From Hepsetus odoe (lineage: Eukaryota > Chordata > Actinopteri > Characiformes > Hepsetidae), in contig CM029384.1 in assembly GCA_017165825.1 (NCBI GenBank), positions 5,682,053 through 5,746,052 of the forward strand: a stretch of DNA of 64,000 nucleotides. The letters run 5' to 3'. Position 1 is the stretch's first letter, and each line of letters opens with the position of its first letter. This document shows positions 12,338 to 25,271 of the stretch, in pieces. Position numbers and translations under genes: made by a program. The notes under the pieces were generated by a model that was not told the origin of the DNA, searched no databases, and saw only the letters and a list, made by a program, of their open reading frames with translations.

Positions 12338-12433
12338 TTGCTCAAGGGTATCTCAGGGCAACCTACTGGATTCAAACCCACAACCTTCCGATCCTGCGGC
12401 CTAATCCCTTAGCACTAGGCCACCATTGCCCCA
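12338..12433 (-). mobile_element. SINE family A fragment (head half)
   Basis: This has the TTGCTCAAGGGTATCTCAGG core and a reversed head ending CCACCATTGCCCC. Confidence 0.8.
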
Positions 12434-13361
12434 GTGGACGGATGGGATGGATGGAGAACTTACCAAGTAACAAAAATATACTTTCCTGTTCCTGTCTGGC
12501 ACTTTGGGATAAAAGAACCTAAATGTAAAATAAAAGATCGCTTGTGATCTCTGTAAAAAGACAATGTAAACAGAAAGGTGTGGTTGTTTTTCTATTTTTA
12601 AACCCAGAGCAAGGTTGTTGCCACATTCAGTCCTTACGTACGGTCATAAAAAACATGTCTGACTCGGACTGGAAAAATTCAAGATCATAAATGAGGTCCG
12701 TTTGGTTTGGATGGTCGTTGCAGTTCAAAGTTCAATAAACTGACTTGCATTCTGTGCCGGTCTGAGTGTTGGACATTTCATTTCAAAGGCAACAGAGAGT
12801 CATACGTTAATAACAAACTCTGTAGGAACTAATAAATGTTGCGAAATGGTGATTCAGTTTTCATTGTTCTCTTCAGGAGTGGTTGATTAAAAGGCCATTT
12901 TCTTTAACAGCACCAAGCAGGAACAAACTTTATTCTTCATTGCATGAATCGAAATCTAGCTTTACTTTGATGGGATGTGTGTGTGTGTGTGTTCTGTGAT
13001 ATATCTTCCTAGTTTTATTTATTATAAATCTGATCTGCTGTGAACACTTCCACACAGAGACGTTAGGAAAACAGGGGGAAACGGTGTCTCGTCACTGAAG
13101 CAAACTTTGGACAGGCACAGATTTAACACACACATAAGTGGATGATTCAATCTGTTTGATCCATATTTTTCCAAACCTAGAACTGCATGAACATCCTTTC
13201 CTGTTGAAAATAATATCAGCTTGATCTGATCTGTGTTCCCCTCCTTTTAAAGTTTACAGCTACAGAGTCTGTGAAGCGCATCACACAGCACTAAAAAAAA
13301 TATAAATAAATAAATAAATACCCATAAGAAAGGTGTCTAGCCTCCTTTCACCTTATGGGTG

Positions 13362-13606
13362 AAAGTGAAAGTGACTACATATCATTGTGAAACAGCACAG
13401 CACACAGTGAAACAAGGAATCGCAGCCTCTGCTTTTAACCCATACACACCGTGCAGCAGGGGACAGCTATTTAAAGCACCTGGGGAGCAGTGATGGGGAG
13501 GGTACCTTGCTCAAGGGTACCTTAGGGCAACCTACTGGTCTTGGATTCAAACCCCTGGCCTTCCGTTCCTGGTCCTGGTCCCTAAACATTAGGCTGCCAC
13601 TGAGAG
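13362..13606 (-). mobile_element. SINE family A, nearly full length
   Basis: This has a tail of AGTGAAAGTGACTACAT, GTGCAGCAGGGGACAGCT, GGTACCTTGCTCAAGGGTAC and a worn head. Confidence 0.85.
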
Positions 13607-14289
13607 GCTCTAGCACTGCATGTCTGAACCAAAAATAATGAGAATTGTTCCATACATTTTGTACAGACCATATTTCACTCTTGTGAAATGTTAAATGTCC
13701 CGGTAGATATGTGGAACTCAAAATCTAATGATTTTCCCCACACGGGTATTTAATAAGGTCATTATTCAAAGACACTTGACTGAGACAACAGAGGGCAGCC
13801 AATCAGTCCATAATTTTTCACATATGTCCAGAAAATATCTTCAGTGATCCTCACTGAAGGGAGGAGGAGGAGGAAACATAAGGGTAAAGACTCTTTGAGG
13901 TCCTAAAAATGAACAGCAGTTGCAAATCATTTTTGTTTACCTGTCCAGGAACTGCAGAAGGACATCTCCTGCTAAAAAAGCCTGAACACTGGACCACAGC
14001 ACAAATATCTGTCTTCTGATGCATGAAGCCGTCACAACAAACAGGCCAACAATGAAGTATACAGGAAACACACGAGTTAACCAATCACCATGCATGGAGC
14101 AGAAGTGCAAGGTACAAAGCTTTTTAGCATTAATCCACATACGCATTAACAATGGTATTTAAGAAAGAAGGAAACTGTGGACAAAGAGAGGAAAAGCAGT
14201 AGAGAGAGAGTGGTGATTATAAACACGGAAAATAGAGAAACTCCAGATAATTGTTTTCTGTATACAGAATAATGGAGACTTTGTGATCT

Positions 14290-14740
14290 TTACAATATTG
14301 AGAATAAGTTTTGAGCCACCTCTCATTACTTCTTATATATACTTTTTATCTGTGACATAGTGAGTAGATTAAACGAAAGAAATGGGAAGAGATGCTTCAG
14401 TGCCCCAGACTGCAAAGTGTCTAAAGATACAAGGTTCTAGATAAAGGGGTTCCACCCATTCAGGGTTTAGCATCAGCAGTAAACTAATCACTGGATCATC
14501 TGGAATCATCTGCACCTGCTTCTTCACTGCTTCATGTCTCAATTTAGATGCTTTGTTCTGCTTGAAGGTTCAGACGTAGATCACTGTGTGGATTAACCAA
14601 CACAAAACAGTCAACCTGCTCAGGTACAGAGACTGGACTGAACATGAGAGACAACAACACTGTCCTTCAGGAAGATCTGGAGAACTGCTCAGGTACAGAG
14701 ACTGGACTGAACATGAGAGACAACATGAGAGCTCTTGTGG
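14290..14740 (+). mobile_element. MITE-like repeat X, copy 2
   Basis: It starts AAGTTTTGAGCCACCTCTCA and shares CTGCAAAGTGTCTAAAGATA and the following 300 bp with copy 1. It contains a 40-bp direct duplication (14616-14655 and 14685-14724, period 69) built on GCTCAGGTACAGAGACTGGA. Confidence 0.7.
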
Positions 14741-14744
14741 GGAA

Positions 14745-16330
14745 ATCTGAATGAATTTTTATTTATTTAAATTTTTATTAAATGATAATGATTTTACTGT
14801 TTCTCTGTACTTAAAATGACAAGAAGACTTTCAGAGTAATACGTAGTCGTTCTTTTCAGTGACGCAGTGCTACCTGCTCAGATACACGCTTTCAGCCCCA
14901 GGACTCTTCGGGAAAAAAAAAAAAAGTATTAAAAAATAAATAAATAAAATTATATATAAGCACATGAGCAGCACTCTTCATTATGTCATGACAGATGAAA
15001 ACGTGGCTTTTTCGGAAGCATGTGAGTAACACACACACACACACACAGTCAGCTGATTTATTTCAAACTATTATTAAAAGTTGGGATGGAAACCACAAAC
15101 CAAAAAAAGAGGAGTAACTTACCCATCAAAACACAGCTTGAATACATGAGGAAACTATAGCAGCATACAAGAGTCCTTAACAACAGAAAAAAATAATAAA
15201 ATGTAAAACATATATATATATATATGATTTCATTTTATCATCTTTTTCTCTGAAATTGAAAATTGTGGGAAAAAAATTGAATGTGTGTGAGTGAAAACAA
15301 ACAAAAAAAATAAAAATCATCATCTCCTCAACCTGTGGAGCAGCTTATTCTTCACACACTGATTAATTACCGCAGTGCAGTCATCAGCAAAGCCTGCACC
15401 AGATCTTCAAACACCACAACACTCGCTGTATTCTCACTGAAGGTCTGTAACCCAGACAGACCGGATATCAAGCTCTCTAAGAAAGAAAAAGAAATGATTA
15501 TTTGAAGAAATATAAATATAAACTAGTACATTTAATTTAACTATCAGTGCAGTCCACAGTTCTAAAAAATTCCATTTGGAGACACAGCCTCACAGATGCC
15601 TTCATCCTGAAGTATAAGGATATGTTTCTTTATTAGGACTGCATGAGGCAGGCACTCAACATTTGGGAGGAGATTTTAAACTGCTTTTATAAGTGCTTCT
15701 TTTCGAACACGGCTAATCTAAACCTACAGTCCTATTGTTTTATATCTCAGTCTTGATCAAAACCCAGTCATGGCCCTGCCCATAAAGCTCACTCAGAAAA
15801 TCAACATGTAAAAACCACTTCCTTGAAATGCTGAAATAGAATGATTTATTTTCCTGACATGAGGCATCCATGTATTCGGCCGTCAACACGGGTAAAACTG
15901 TTTGAGCAGGTGTGGACAGCCTGCAGCTGATTGCTCCAAATAATCCTTCGCCTCAGGAGCCCATGAAGCGACTCCTCACTAAACCTGCCTCGGCAGACAG
16001 GAGTGTAGTGTCAAAGCGATTACTTGCAGACGTCACAATTTGCATTCTTTTTTTATGACAGTGGTTCAGGGGCGCTTTTTTGGGCTGCTAATGAGATATG
16101 AGTGACTAAACACATGTCCATAATTACTCTGTGGACTTTAGATCTTATAGCGAAGATAAATTATGACAATGTATATGAGGCAGCGTGTGGCCTGCCTTGT
16201 TTCTTGCTACTAGTTTAAAGCCTGTAGAAACAGTTTAAATGCAAATTTATCACAAACCTACCAACGTATTTCTTCAATGATTTGGTATAATATGTAGAAT
16301 AACTCAGAAACATGTTATAGTGTATTAAAT
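14745..16330. other. Intergenic sequence, with a candidate conserved block
   Basis: It holds short (CA)n, (TA)n and A-rich runs. 15,850-16,180 is more complex in composition, with GACGTCAC (a CRE-like site) and CTAATGAG-type motifs. Confidence 0.35.
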
Positions 16331-16333
16331 GCC

Positions 16334-16600
16334 CTACCTAGCGCATCTTGGGCCATGTTATCAGAAACACCTACCAAAACTTTACTTGGATTGCAGACTC
16401 TGAAATCCATTCTATATCTGAGTGGCTTATCCTAACTAGGGTTGCAGGAGGAGCCTGTCCCAATCCATCGCAGGGCAAACACATTGACACATCTAGGGGA
16501 CAATATCTCATATCCAGTTCACCCAACAAGCATGAACCCAGAGGAAACTGGAGCACCTGGAGGACACTCTGACAGACACACAAAAAAGGACCTGGGCTGG
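16334..16600 (-). mobile_element. Family C retroposon, reverse, feeding the minisatellite
   Basis: Recognisable pieces are TCCCAATCCATCGCAGGGC, GAGGAAACTGGAGCACCTGG and AGGACCTGGGCTGGGTATC. The last joins straight into the 33-bp tandem array. Confidence 0.7.
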
Positions 16601-16890
16601 GTATCGATCCCAGAGCTTAATCTCAGTGACTGGGTATCAAACCCAGAGCTTAATCTCCGTGACTGGGTATCAAACCCAGAGCCTTCTCTTAATGATTGGG
16701 TATCGATCCCAGGGCCTTCTCTCCGTTATTGGGTGTCGATCCCAGGGCCTTCTCTCCGTTATTGGGTGTCGATCCCAGAGCCTAATCTCCGTGATTGGGT
16801 GTCGAACCCAGAGCCTAATCTCCGTGCTTGGGTATCGAAACCAGAGCCTAATCTCCGTGATTGGGTATCGAACCCAGAGCCTTCTCATTT
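16596..16890. repeat. 33-bp minisatellite, about 8-9 units
   Basis: The unit is close to GTGATTGGGTATCGAACCCA plus GAGCCTAATCTCC. Because 33 is divisible by 3, unbroken frames run through it on both strands; they are not genes. The GGGTATCGA(A/T)CCC core is a near palindrome resembling the box B region of a tRNA-derived SINE. Confidence 0.9.
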
Positions 16891-17019
16891 CTTTTTTTTT
16901 TTTTTTTATTTAAATAATAGGTTTCAAAAAGAAACAATGTGCTGTAAATATAATCTGTTTCAGATTATATTTAGACTAGTTACTAACTACTTACTAGCTA
17001 AAAACTGGTCACAGGTAAG

Positions 17020-17558
17020 GAATTCCTCCATGTCATTCCATCACAAATATCCTGCAGAAATCCAGGCCATTCCGAAAAATTCACATCACAAGCCAATTAA
17101 CACACTAACCCAGGCTCAGATGGGCTTTATTACATCCAGATAAACAGCAGGAGATCTTAAATTCCAGATGGGGTTTTTCTTTTTTCACAGCTTAAGGGTG
17201 GCTTGTCTCACCTGCATGGAGATCTCCTTTGACCACATGCAAGCACCACCCCTCAAATCAACTCCAGGCCTTTTATCTGCTTAATTGATAATGACATAAT
17301 GAAGGAATTGCCCACACCAGCCCATGATATAGCCTTTGCGTTGATTGTCCAATTACTTTTGGTCCCTTTAAAAAGAGGGTGGCACAGGAACTCCTAAACC
17401 CTTCATCCAATTTGAATGTGGATACCCTCAAATGAAAGCTGAGAATCTGCACATTATGTCCATGTCCATTATAGAACTATAACTGGAAAATATTTCAGTA
17501 AACAGTTACAAAAACAAAACTTGTGTCAGTGTCCAAATATATACGAACCTAACTGTAT
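17020..17558. mobile_element. Tc1-related non-autonomous element, 5' end missing
   Basis: It contains CCAATTACTTTTGGTCCCTT, GTGTCAGTGTCCAAATATAT and the terminus AACCTAACTGTA, typical of a widespread teleost Tc1-type MITE (recalled, not searched). The opposite terminus (TACAGTTAGG) was not seen. Confidence 0.6.
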
Positions 17559-18112
17559 GAGCTTTTTCCATAAAGCCATTCCATTTCACTACGCAAATAC
17601 ATTGAGCAAAGCCTAAAGGTGAGTATCACTCTGAACTGACTAATGCTGAACTAACAAGTACATGTTATCTTTGTTGACCATCCAGCTAACTTCCTCAATG
17701 TCACAATCTGTCTTTTTTTCCACTCCTCTCTCCAATAAAGAGAAGGTAAAAGAACTGGACAATGCAAACACCTAATTCACTTTTAAATATTGAAACAATG
17801 ATCAACAGAAGCTGCGAAAGACAAACCACATGCCCACATACTTTAAAAAAATTAACAATATTTAGTCACCAAATTATGAACGCACAACATCTCTCTCTCT
17901 CTCACGCGTGCAGGGAAGTTGTGATTCCTTTTGAGCAATAAAGGAGAAGTGGAGGGAGCTCTATTGTCTGAAATGGCTCTACGCTGAGTCAGAACAGCCC
18001 CTTCCTCCAAGGACATGGACAGTCTGCTTCAATTAGTTGGGCAGTGGGAGAAAAATAAATAAATAAATAAATAAAACCATTCTGCAAATCATCTTCAGAA
18101 GTACTTCAGAGT

Positions 18113-18284
18113 AGTGGTCACAAAGATCCTGGTCCTGGAGCTCTTCTTCCTGTGGAGTCAACTTCCAACCATGCCAGATAATTAACTTCAGATTGGCTGG
18201 ATCAGATGCAGGAGTTGCAGTTTGAGAGAAATTGCAGGTTGAAGCAAAACCAAAAGTTAGGATGGTGGTGGGTTGGTGACCACT
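18113..18284. mobile_element. Foldback MITE-like element
   Basis: It is bounded by AGTGGTCAC and its inverted match GTGACCACT, with TCCTGGTCCTGGAGCTCTTC near one end. The body is short and non-coding. It looks like the abundant palindromic MITEs of fishes. Confidence 0.55.
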
Positions 18285-18329
18285 GCTGTAGACTCATTTA
18301 TTGCTAGTTTCTGAACCTGTTGGAAGTAT

Positions 18330-19140
18330 CTGGTATTGTGTTTGAAAGATGGACCTGAGATTGTCCTACACATTTTACAAACAACAAATTTTCATACCTG
18401 TGCAGTTAGGAGCTAGTCTGAGCGGTCAGGTTTGCAATAGATCCTGGTCCAGAAGTGCTGCAGACCATAAAACTCCCTCCACCATGCTTCACAGCTGGAA
18501 TTCAGGATTGGTGCTGCTTAATAGGTCTTTGTTTTCTCTAAACAATATACCTTTTTAGCAGAAAGCTCAGCTTTTATTTCAGCCCCAAGGAATCTTTCAG
18601 TTGATGCACCAGTTAAAGGTTTTTCCTGGAGCTGCACATCCAAGTCAAGAACCAGTTAAGAACCTTTACCATTACAGACTGAAAAATAGATGGTTCTCAG
18701 GCAGCAATGACCTTATCTGATGTTGTGTTTTAACAAACGAGTAACACTCTTTCTGTTAGTCTTCCTCGTGATGGATTTTGCATGAAGGTGTGCATGAGAC
18801 GCTTGCAGATCCTTATCCAGGGTTCTCGTCTGTATGTTGTTTCTGGGATCTTTGGAGGGGTCCATTTCAGCCTGCTTGACTTTCGACTAATAGTGGCCCA
18901 AGCCTTCAGCAATCCTTTTGTCAGCTTTTTCCAGTCTAATGAGCTTCTAAAGCCCTTCTGAAATCTATTGATTGGGGTTTAACAGAACTCTATTGTGAAG
19001 AGCATCCAGCCAAATACTGAGGGTTTGTGAACGGCAGGGCAGGTCAAGCCCACACCTGAAGTGACTGGAACACTCGACTCTACCTTTCTTTTGAGAGGTC
19101 TGTTATTATAGAGGTTCAATTTCTTTTTCCATCAATAACC
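18330..19140. mobile_element. Probable decayed transposon of unassigned family
   Basis: Phrases such as CCATAAAACTCCCTCCACCA and TGCTTCACAGCTGG recur in a dispersed teleost repeat that I recall. No open frame or clear termini remain, so the assignment is tentative. Confidence 0.35.
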
Positions 19141-19811
19141 TGTTTGTTTAAGGTCGTTATGCTAAAGCTATCAACAGGAACCAGACAGGAGCCGGTTGCC
19201 GAGGCTCAGCTTACACGCTTCTTTTCAACAACCTTCATTTTAATGCGTTTTAATGAACTCTAACTTCCCCACCCCTTTCCAAACATACCATCTTTTAAAA
19301 ATGTAGAATATGTTGTTAAATCATTTCATAGTGCTTACAAATTAAATTCTTCACTTGATTATTAGATTAGTAAATCCAATATTATCACACACGCTTCAGT
19401 TTTAAAACTGGCAAAGGGTTTTCCAGAATATATGTTGCTGAGTGTAGACATTTTATAAGATACTAAAATATATATATATTTTTTTTATAAACCTCATGTT
19501 AAAACGTATGTTAAATTATGTTAATCTATTAATGATTATTTTTCAAATTTATTTAGTTACATTACTTTTTGTCTTTTAAGGGGATTTGTTAATTCATAAC
19601 ATAATAATCAGAATAATTCATAATCATTTTGAAATGACAGATTTTATGACAGAATTATCTAAATGTTTTGTACCTCATTGAAAGTGTATTTTTAGTTTCT
19701 TTATTTTAAGAAACTTAAAGAGAAGCACCTTATGTTATTTATAAATATACTAGAAATCAAATATTTTTTGGGCTGAAAATTGTGACCCTACATATTTTTT
19801 AAAGATTTAAT

Positions 19812-20075
19812 AATGTGCAAAAGTCTTGAGCCACCATTCGTTCATATTCGGCTTCCAAAGAGTTAACTTCAAAAAATTGAGCTCTCCGGATCTCCAAGCT
19901 TCCTAAAACCCAAAGTTTTTGTTTCTCATTTTCAGTGCGGAGGATTGTTTTACTACAATCTAGGTATTAATCATTCAAGCAGAACAAAGACATTGAACTG
20001 AAGAGATGAAGCAGTGAAGAAACAGATGATTCCAGATGTTTAGGCTGGGGTTTAGCCAAAAACGATGAGCAAAAA
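19812..20075 (-). mobile_element. MITE-like repeat X, copy 3 (inverted)
   Basis: The terminus GTGCAAAAGTCTTGAGCCAC matches the opposite end of copies 1 and 2. It shows that the family has inverted termini of about 20 bp. The rest is the reverse of the copy 2 interior (GAAGCAGTGAAGAAACAGA). Confidence 0.65.
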
Positions 20076-20079
20076 GATT

Positions 20080-23000
20080 TTTAAAAAGAGTTTGGTTGAA
20101 ACTATCTACAAGACAGACAGAGACAAATATGGAAAATCTGTCAGTGGATGATCGGGCTGGTGGGACTCTGAGTTCTGTGATAAATAATGGGCAGAGTCAG
20201 AGAGTCAGACACAGAAGCATCCGTTTCAACAGTGTGTACCCTCACCTTTACCCTTTCTTACGCCCAAATAAAAAACCCAGCCTAATCCAGCATGGCAGTG
20301 GGACTATAAGAGCTACTCACCAACCCACAGACGACAACGCTGTCGCGGCAGGCGACAGAAGAACGGCTGGAATAAAGCGACTACAAGCTACTCAGTGAGC
20401 AAAATGACCAAATTAGTCACCCGATATTAAAACATGTCATAAATCACAGACCAGTCCTAAACGCATCATCTCAATATTAAATATTACTACAGCATCAGCA
20501 ACCAATTAAAGAACGGAAACACACCCGCTAATAACATTATTTTTTTATTTTTTCCTAATCAAGAATAAATTCAAATGGACAGGTATAGCCCTGTGAATCA
20601 GATCACAAGAATCTGTAATAAAATAAGACAGGTGAAAAAAGAGAAAGAACATCAGCTACAAATTTGGTGTGGTGACAAATAAAGGGGGCAGAAAAAAACA
20701 ACAACAACAAAAAAAAAAACAAACATGCTAATCCTAAAGGGAGTGAGAAAGATCTTAGTGTTGAATATTGAATGTAAACGAGAATTTGCCATTCATGGAA
20801 ATGAAAAAACCAGGTGAGAACGTTAAAGAAAGCGTCACACCGAGGAGATCTTAAAGATGCACTGTTGGGGTTTATCAGCCTAGAAAACAAGATGCCAATC
20901 TAGAACAGGAGCTTTGCAAAAGCCTTTCTTCCCCAAAACCTAGTAAGGCAGATGCAAAATGCAGCATCTGCCAAAAAACAAAAAAAAATTAATTAATTTA
21001 TAGCCCTGCAATTACAACTTCAGCGGATCAACGTTCTCATTCCTGACAGAGCAGAGCAGAACCACGCAGAGGTGGAACCTTAAAGCACTACTTAATGTCC
21101 TTACTATATTTTTTCCCTCTTCTGTTTCCTTTTAGTAGATTTGATCACTTGTTACCACATCCGGTGATCAAAACTTGGGTCGCCCTCTGGGGGAGCCTTC
21201 ATAAAGCTACAGAAGCTATTAATGACAACTGACATAACCCTACATAGACATTCATTATGGCTTATTTCCACACGCATCCAGGATCGTTTTTCTGGGCTGA
21301 AACTGGTGTAGTAGCCCTTTTGTCGAGTGATGCCTGTGAATAAAAACATTATTAAATATCGTAGATTCCTATTTAACACTTCGTGTCATGTAGCCTGAAG
21401 AACGTCAGTAAAACGTGCTCGTTTTTTAGCCCGTTTCAGTGAAACGCTGAGAACGTCCGATCATTCGCTACCGACAGAACAGCAGCCCAATGATCAACAT
21501 CACTAAAATGATGAATTCATCGATTTCTTACAGCAGTATTAGTCCTCGTTCCACCTCCGGCGGTGGGGCAGGTCTCCGAGAACTGAAAATCAGCCCTACT
21601 GAACATGATTACACGGCTGATCAGTGTCTCAATGTTGCAGATAAACCGCAGTCCCAGTCCAAACACCATTAGAGAAACACTCCAGGGTGCTTCGGCCTGC
21701 CGCCTGTCGCTCACTGCACAAGAACTTTAAAACTGGGTTTGAAAAAAGCACATTAACTGAGAAACTAATGCGGAATTCTTTCTCAAATGTTCTGCATGTA
21801 TTCTTCAAGGTTCCTGCGAATCAAGCGGTTGCTCTGGAGAACCGTTTGCAACAACGATATCCGATTCTCATTGGCATCGCTTATTCTTTTTGAGCATCCT
21901 CCTGAAGCATGAAAAACTCCGTTTACCAAATTTGCAAACTTGAAATGAATAAATGATATTTTTATTTCTAATGCAGGTACATTTAACCCTAATTCTCCAA
22001 GCCTTTAGCAAAAACTCCTTTTCTTATTATTCTTATCATGATCTAGAAGGCCATCTCCAGTCTAACCCAGTAAACCCCAAAGTACGGGAGAATTTGGATC
22101 TGAAAAGAGAAAAAAAAAAAAAAAAAACATTTGAGGATTTCAAGGAAAGCCACACCATCCCTGCTACATACACACCCCACTCTGTCCTGTATCCCTGCTT
22201 GTGTGTCAGTGATATGAGGTATGAAGAGGTCAGCTATGAGGATTCATATTCAAGTGATCAACCGTTCGTCATCATTACTACCGTCATTATTTTTTATTTA
22301 TTTTTTTAAAGAGTACCCCAGTCTCAGTAACCCGGTTTGCTACAAATCATAGCTTTAGTGGTCAGTTTTTTTTGTTCCCTATGATCTGTCTGCAGTCTAG
22401 AACAGACGCTTCTGTCCTTTAAAGGATCAGCAGGTGCATAAGGAGTAGCACTGAAAGGGAGGGGGAAAAAAAGAGAGAAAATAGAAAAATAATGATAAAA
22501 ACCAAGACATTCACTTATAAAAATAAAGGTTCCTAAGCGGTTCTTTGCTTGGCTGGCTTTAATGCTCCTCCGCGTGGCCCTCTAGTGGGAGTGAGTAGAA
22601 GTGGACTCCTCTGATACTTTAACATAGTCCGATCTAGAACGTTAGTCAATCTGATCAGAATTAAAAGGACAAAACGTTTCCTGGTTTTTAATGAATGATC
22701 TTCAATTTCAAGGTAGAACTGGGGGAACCTCCAGCAACCTCGCTTTGTATAGTTCCTGTGAAAAAGAGGTTCTCGGAAGAACCATGGTTTGAAAGCTTCT
22801 CAAGCGTGAACCCTTTCTGGCGCCGTTATTTTCAGAAGTGAAGATGGCGGTAGTTTAAGGACCGAGTGACAGCAGCCAACAGCGGCGGCGGAAGACAATG
22901 CAGTTATTGATTGAGAAGAAACAGAAATCTCAGTAATACTCGAGTCATACAGTACAAAACATGACTTAAAAACGTAGCCGAAGGGAATACTTCACCCTGC

Positions 23001-24300
23001 ATGCACACAAAAGACGAGTCTTCGCTGCCGAACGTCTGCAAGCTCGGCGCTGCCTTTCGTTTGGTGGGACGCTCCCCACCGCGGTTTCTCTTTCGATCAC
23101 TAGTGGCACATTTCAGCGGACTGTCAGTTTGAGAAATGCCTTGAACCGTTACGTTAACAAGGGGGCCGATACTCACAGTTTCCTCAGATTGAACACTTCA
23201 AAAAACTTTTGAAATAATAAACATCCCTCCCACCCCCTCCCTGTCCTACATCCATCCATCCATCCATCCAGGAGAGGCAGAAATTAAAAAAATAATCACA
23301 ACTTTCCCCAAACACACAAACAAGCCCACCCTCCAACTCGCTGACTCCAGACCCATTCCAACTAAGCCATGCCATCAACGTGTAAGACCTTTTCATACTC
23401 CTATAAAATACCCCCCCCCCACTAAAACTACCCCACACCCCCGGCTCAATACCCCGCCGCACCCGCCCCCTTTCCATCGCCCAACTTCCAAACATCGACT
23501 CCTGAAAAAATAGCATGTCAGTTACAGAGATTATTTCCTGCGTGATCAGAACGGGACGTTCTCCCCATGAAAAGAAAAACAAACAAACAAAAAAAAAAAC
23601 AACGGGTTCAGAAAAGTGCTAGACTGGACTTTTTTTTGAGAGGGGAAAAGAGGAAGGTGGAAGGAAAGAGGGGAAAGAGGGATGAGAGAGTTTGAAAGAG
23701 GCACAAAAATATTCCTATGAGCTGGTCTAGGCCAAGAGGCGCTCATACACACACGGAGCGCCCTCTTGTGACAACCCTTCCGAAAAATGGAGGGAACCAA
23801 GGCATGGGGGGAGAAAAAGGAGTATTGAGCATGGCCGTCCCTTCACCTTCCCCCCTCCTCCCATCTCTCTGACCCCTACATCACCTGCCAGTCCCCAGAA
23901 AGGTAACACACGGTATTTTACATATAGATATACTTATAAATATATATGGCCCTTATTGAAAGAGAAATGTGAGCTTTTCACATTGAGATAAAAGTACCAT
24001 AATCTCTATATAGCTAAGTGGAAAGTGTTGTCAGTGTAATAGAGCAGGCAGCAGTTTTGTCTTGTATGCTTTGCACTCATTCACAGAGGAATACAAAAAT
24101 AAAAATATCACCCAAAACAAACAAACAAACAAACAAAAACAAGAAAACAAAGCTTCTTGGTATTTGCAAATCGTCCACCTCTTCGATGCATCCTTGCTGC
24201 CCCTCTGATAAAATTCTCCTTTACACTTTTTCCTGAGTAATACTTTAATCCGTGTAACAGACAATATCTTTTTTTTTTTTTCCTCTTTTTTTTTTTGTTG
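20080..24300. other. Mostly unique sequence downstream of znf281
   Basis: No gene was recognised here. It contains A-rich runs, a (CATC)n run near 23,250-23,270, pyrimidine/purine patches near 23.6-23.9 kb and short direct repeats of AAAC. Part of it may be distal znf281 3' UTR. SINE copies are strikingly absent compared with neighbouring stretches. Confidence 0.5.
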
Positions 24301-24302
24301 AA

Positions 24303-24802
24303 TTTATTTATTTTTTTGTTGCTTTTTTTTTTGCTAGTTCAGTTCTGGGCTACTCCCTGCCATTGCTATCTCATTGTTATCATACAGTTGCGAAGATGAT
24401 GAGCATCCATGGGGAGGAGAAGTTCATTGCTACTCTATTTTTGCTTGAAAAAGTTGTTCTATCGATAAACAGAGCAGTCTCTAAAACACTACTAAAGAGG
24501 AAGGGAAAATGACTAAATACAGATCCTTCTTTCCACAAAAGGAAAAAAGGGAAAACAAAAAAAATTAAAACACTACAAATTGCATTTCTCTTTGGCCTCG
24601 CAGGCCGACCGTGGTGAAATTTCATGGTAAATATAAATGGCAGTGAGATAATAATTACGAAAAAATAATAAAATAGAACTAAATAATAATTATTAATAAT
24701 AATAATAATAATAATAACAACAATAATAACAACGGTACAAAATAAAAGAAGAATTTCCAAAAATGACGAGGAAAAATAAAAGGTGTAAGCTCTGTAGCCT
24801 GT
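24303..24802 (-). other. znf281: znf281 3' UTR (at least its proximal part)
   Basis: This is A/T-rich sequence directly after the stop codon. It includes a CTT/ATT-rich microsatellite (24,690-24,735) and overlapping AATAAA signals on the minus strand at 24303-24312. Whether these signals are used is unknown. More AATAAA motifs lie further downstream, near 22.3 and 20.5 kb, so the UTR may be longer. Confidence 0.4.
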
Positions 24803-25239
24803 TCAGTTGTAGCTTTGGCTTGGTGGGGATTTGGGGCCGGCGTCGCTCACGTCAGCCAAGAGGCTGCTATACCCTGAGAATTCGGAGACGGGTGTCTGGA
24901 TGCGGTGCTCCACCTCTCCCCCCGAATCGGTGCCAAAGGCCAGGGGCCGCCGTCCGCCTTTGAACTGCGACCCGAAAGCCTGCGCAAAGTTCTCGATCTG
25001 GTAGGAGCTCTTGGCTGGGTCAAGGTTGGCCAAGGTGTCCTGGGCAGCAGCAACCGCAGCTAAAGAGAAACCACCAGCGGTGGTGGCTCCATTTTTGGGC
25101 CCCTGGGGCTCCTTCTGGGCCCCGAGGTCAGCAGGCGGCTGTTGGATCTGGTAGGCATTGGCATTAGGGGTGTGTGGCGGAGGAGGCGGGGAGACGTGCT
25201 GTTTCTCCAGCTGTTCAGTGAGCTCCTGGGACGGCGTGA

Positions 25240-25271
<32 letters not shown>

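Noticed and set aside
16442..17143. 233-codon frame with repeated NPEPNLRDWVS-like units
   Set aside because: It is produced by the 33-bp minisatellite, whose length keeps all frames open; it then runs into a transposon remnant.
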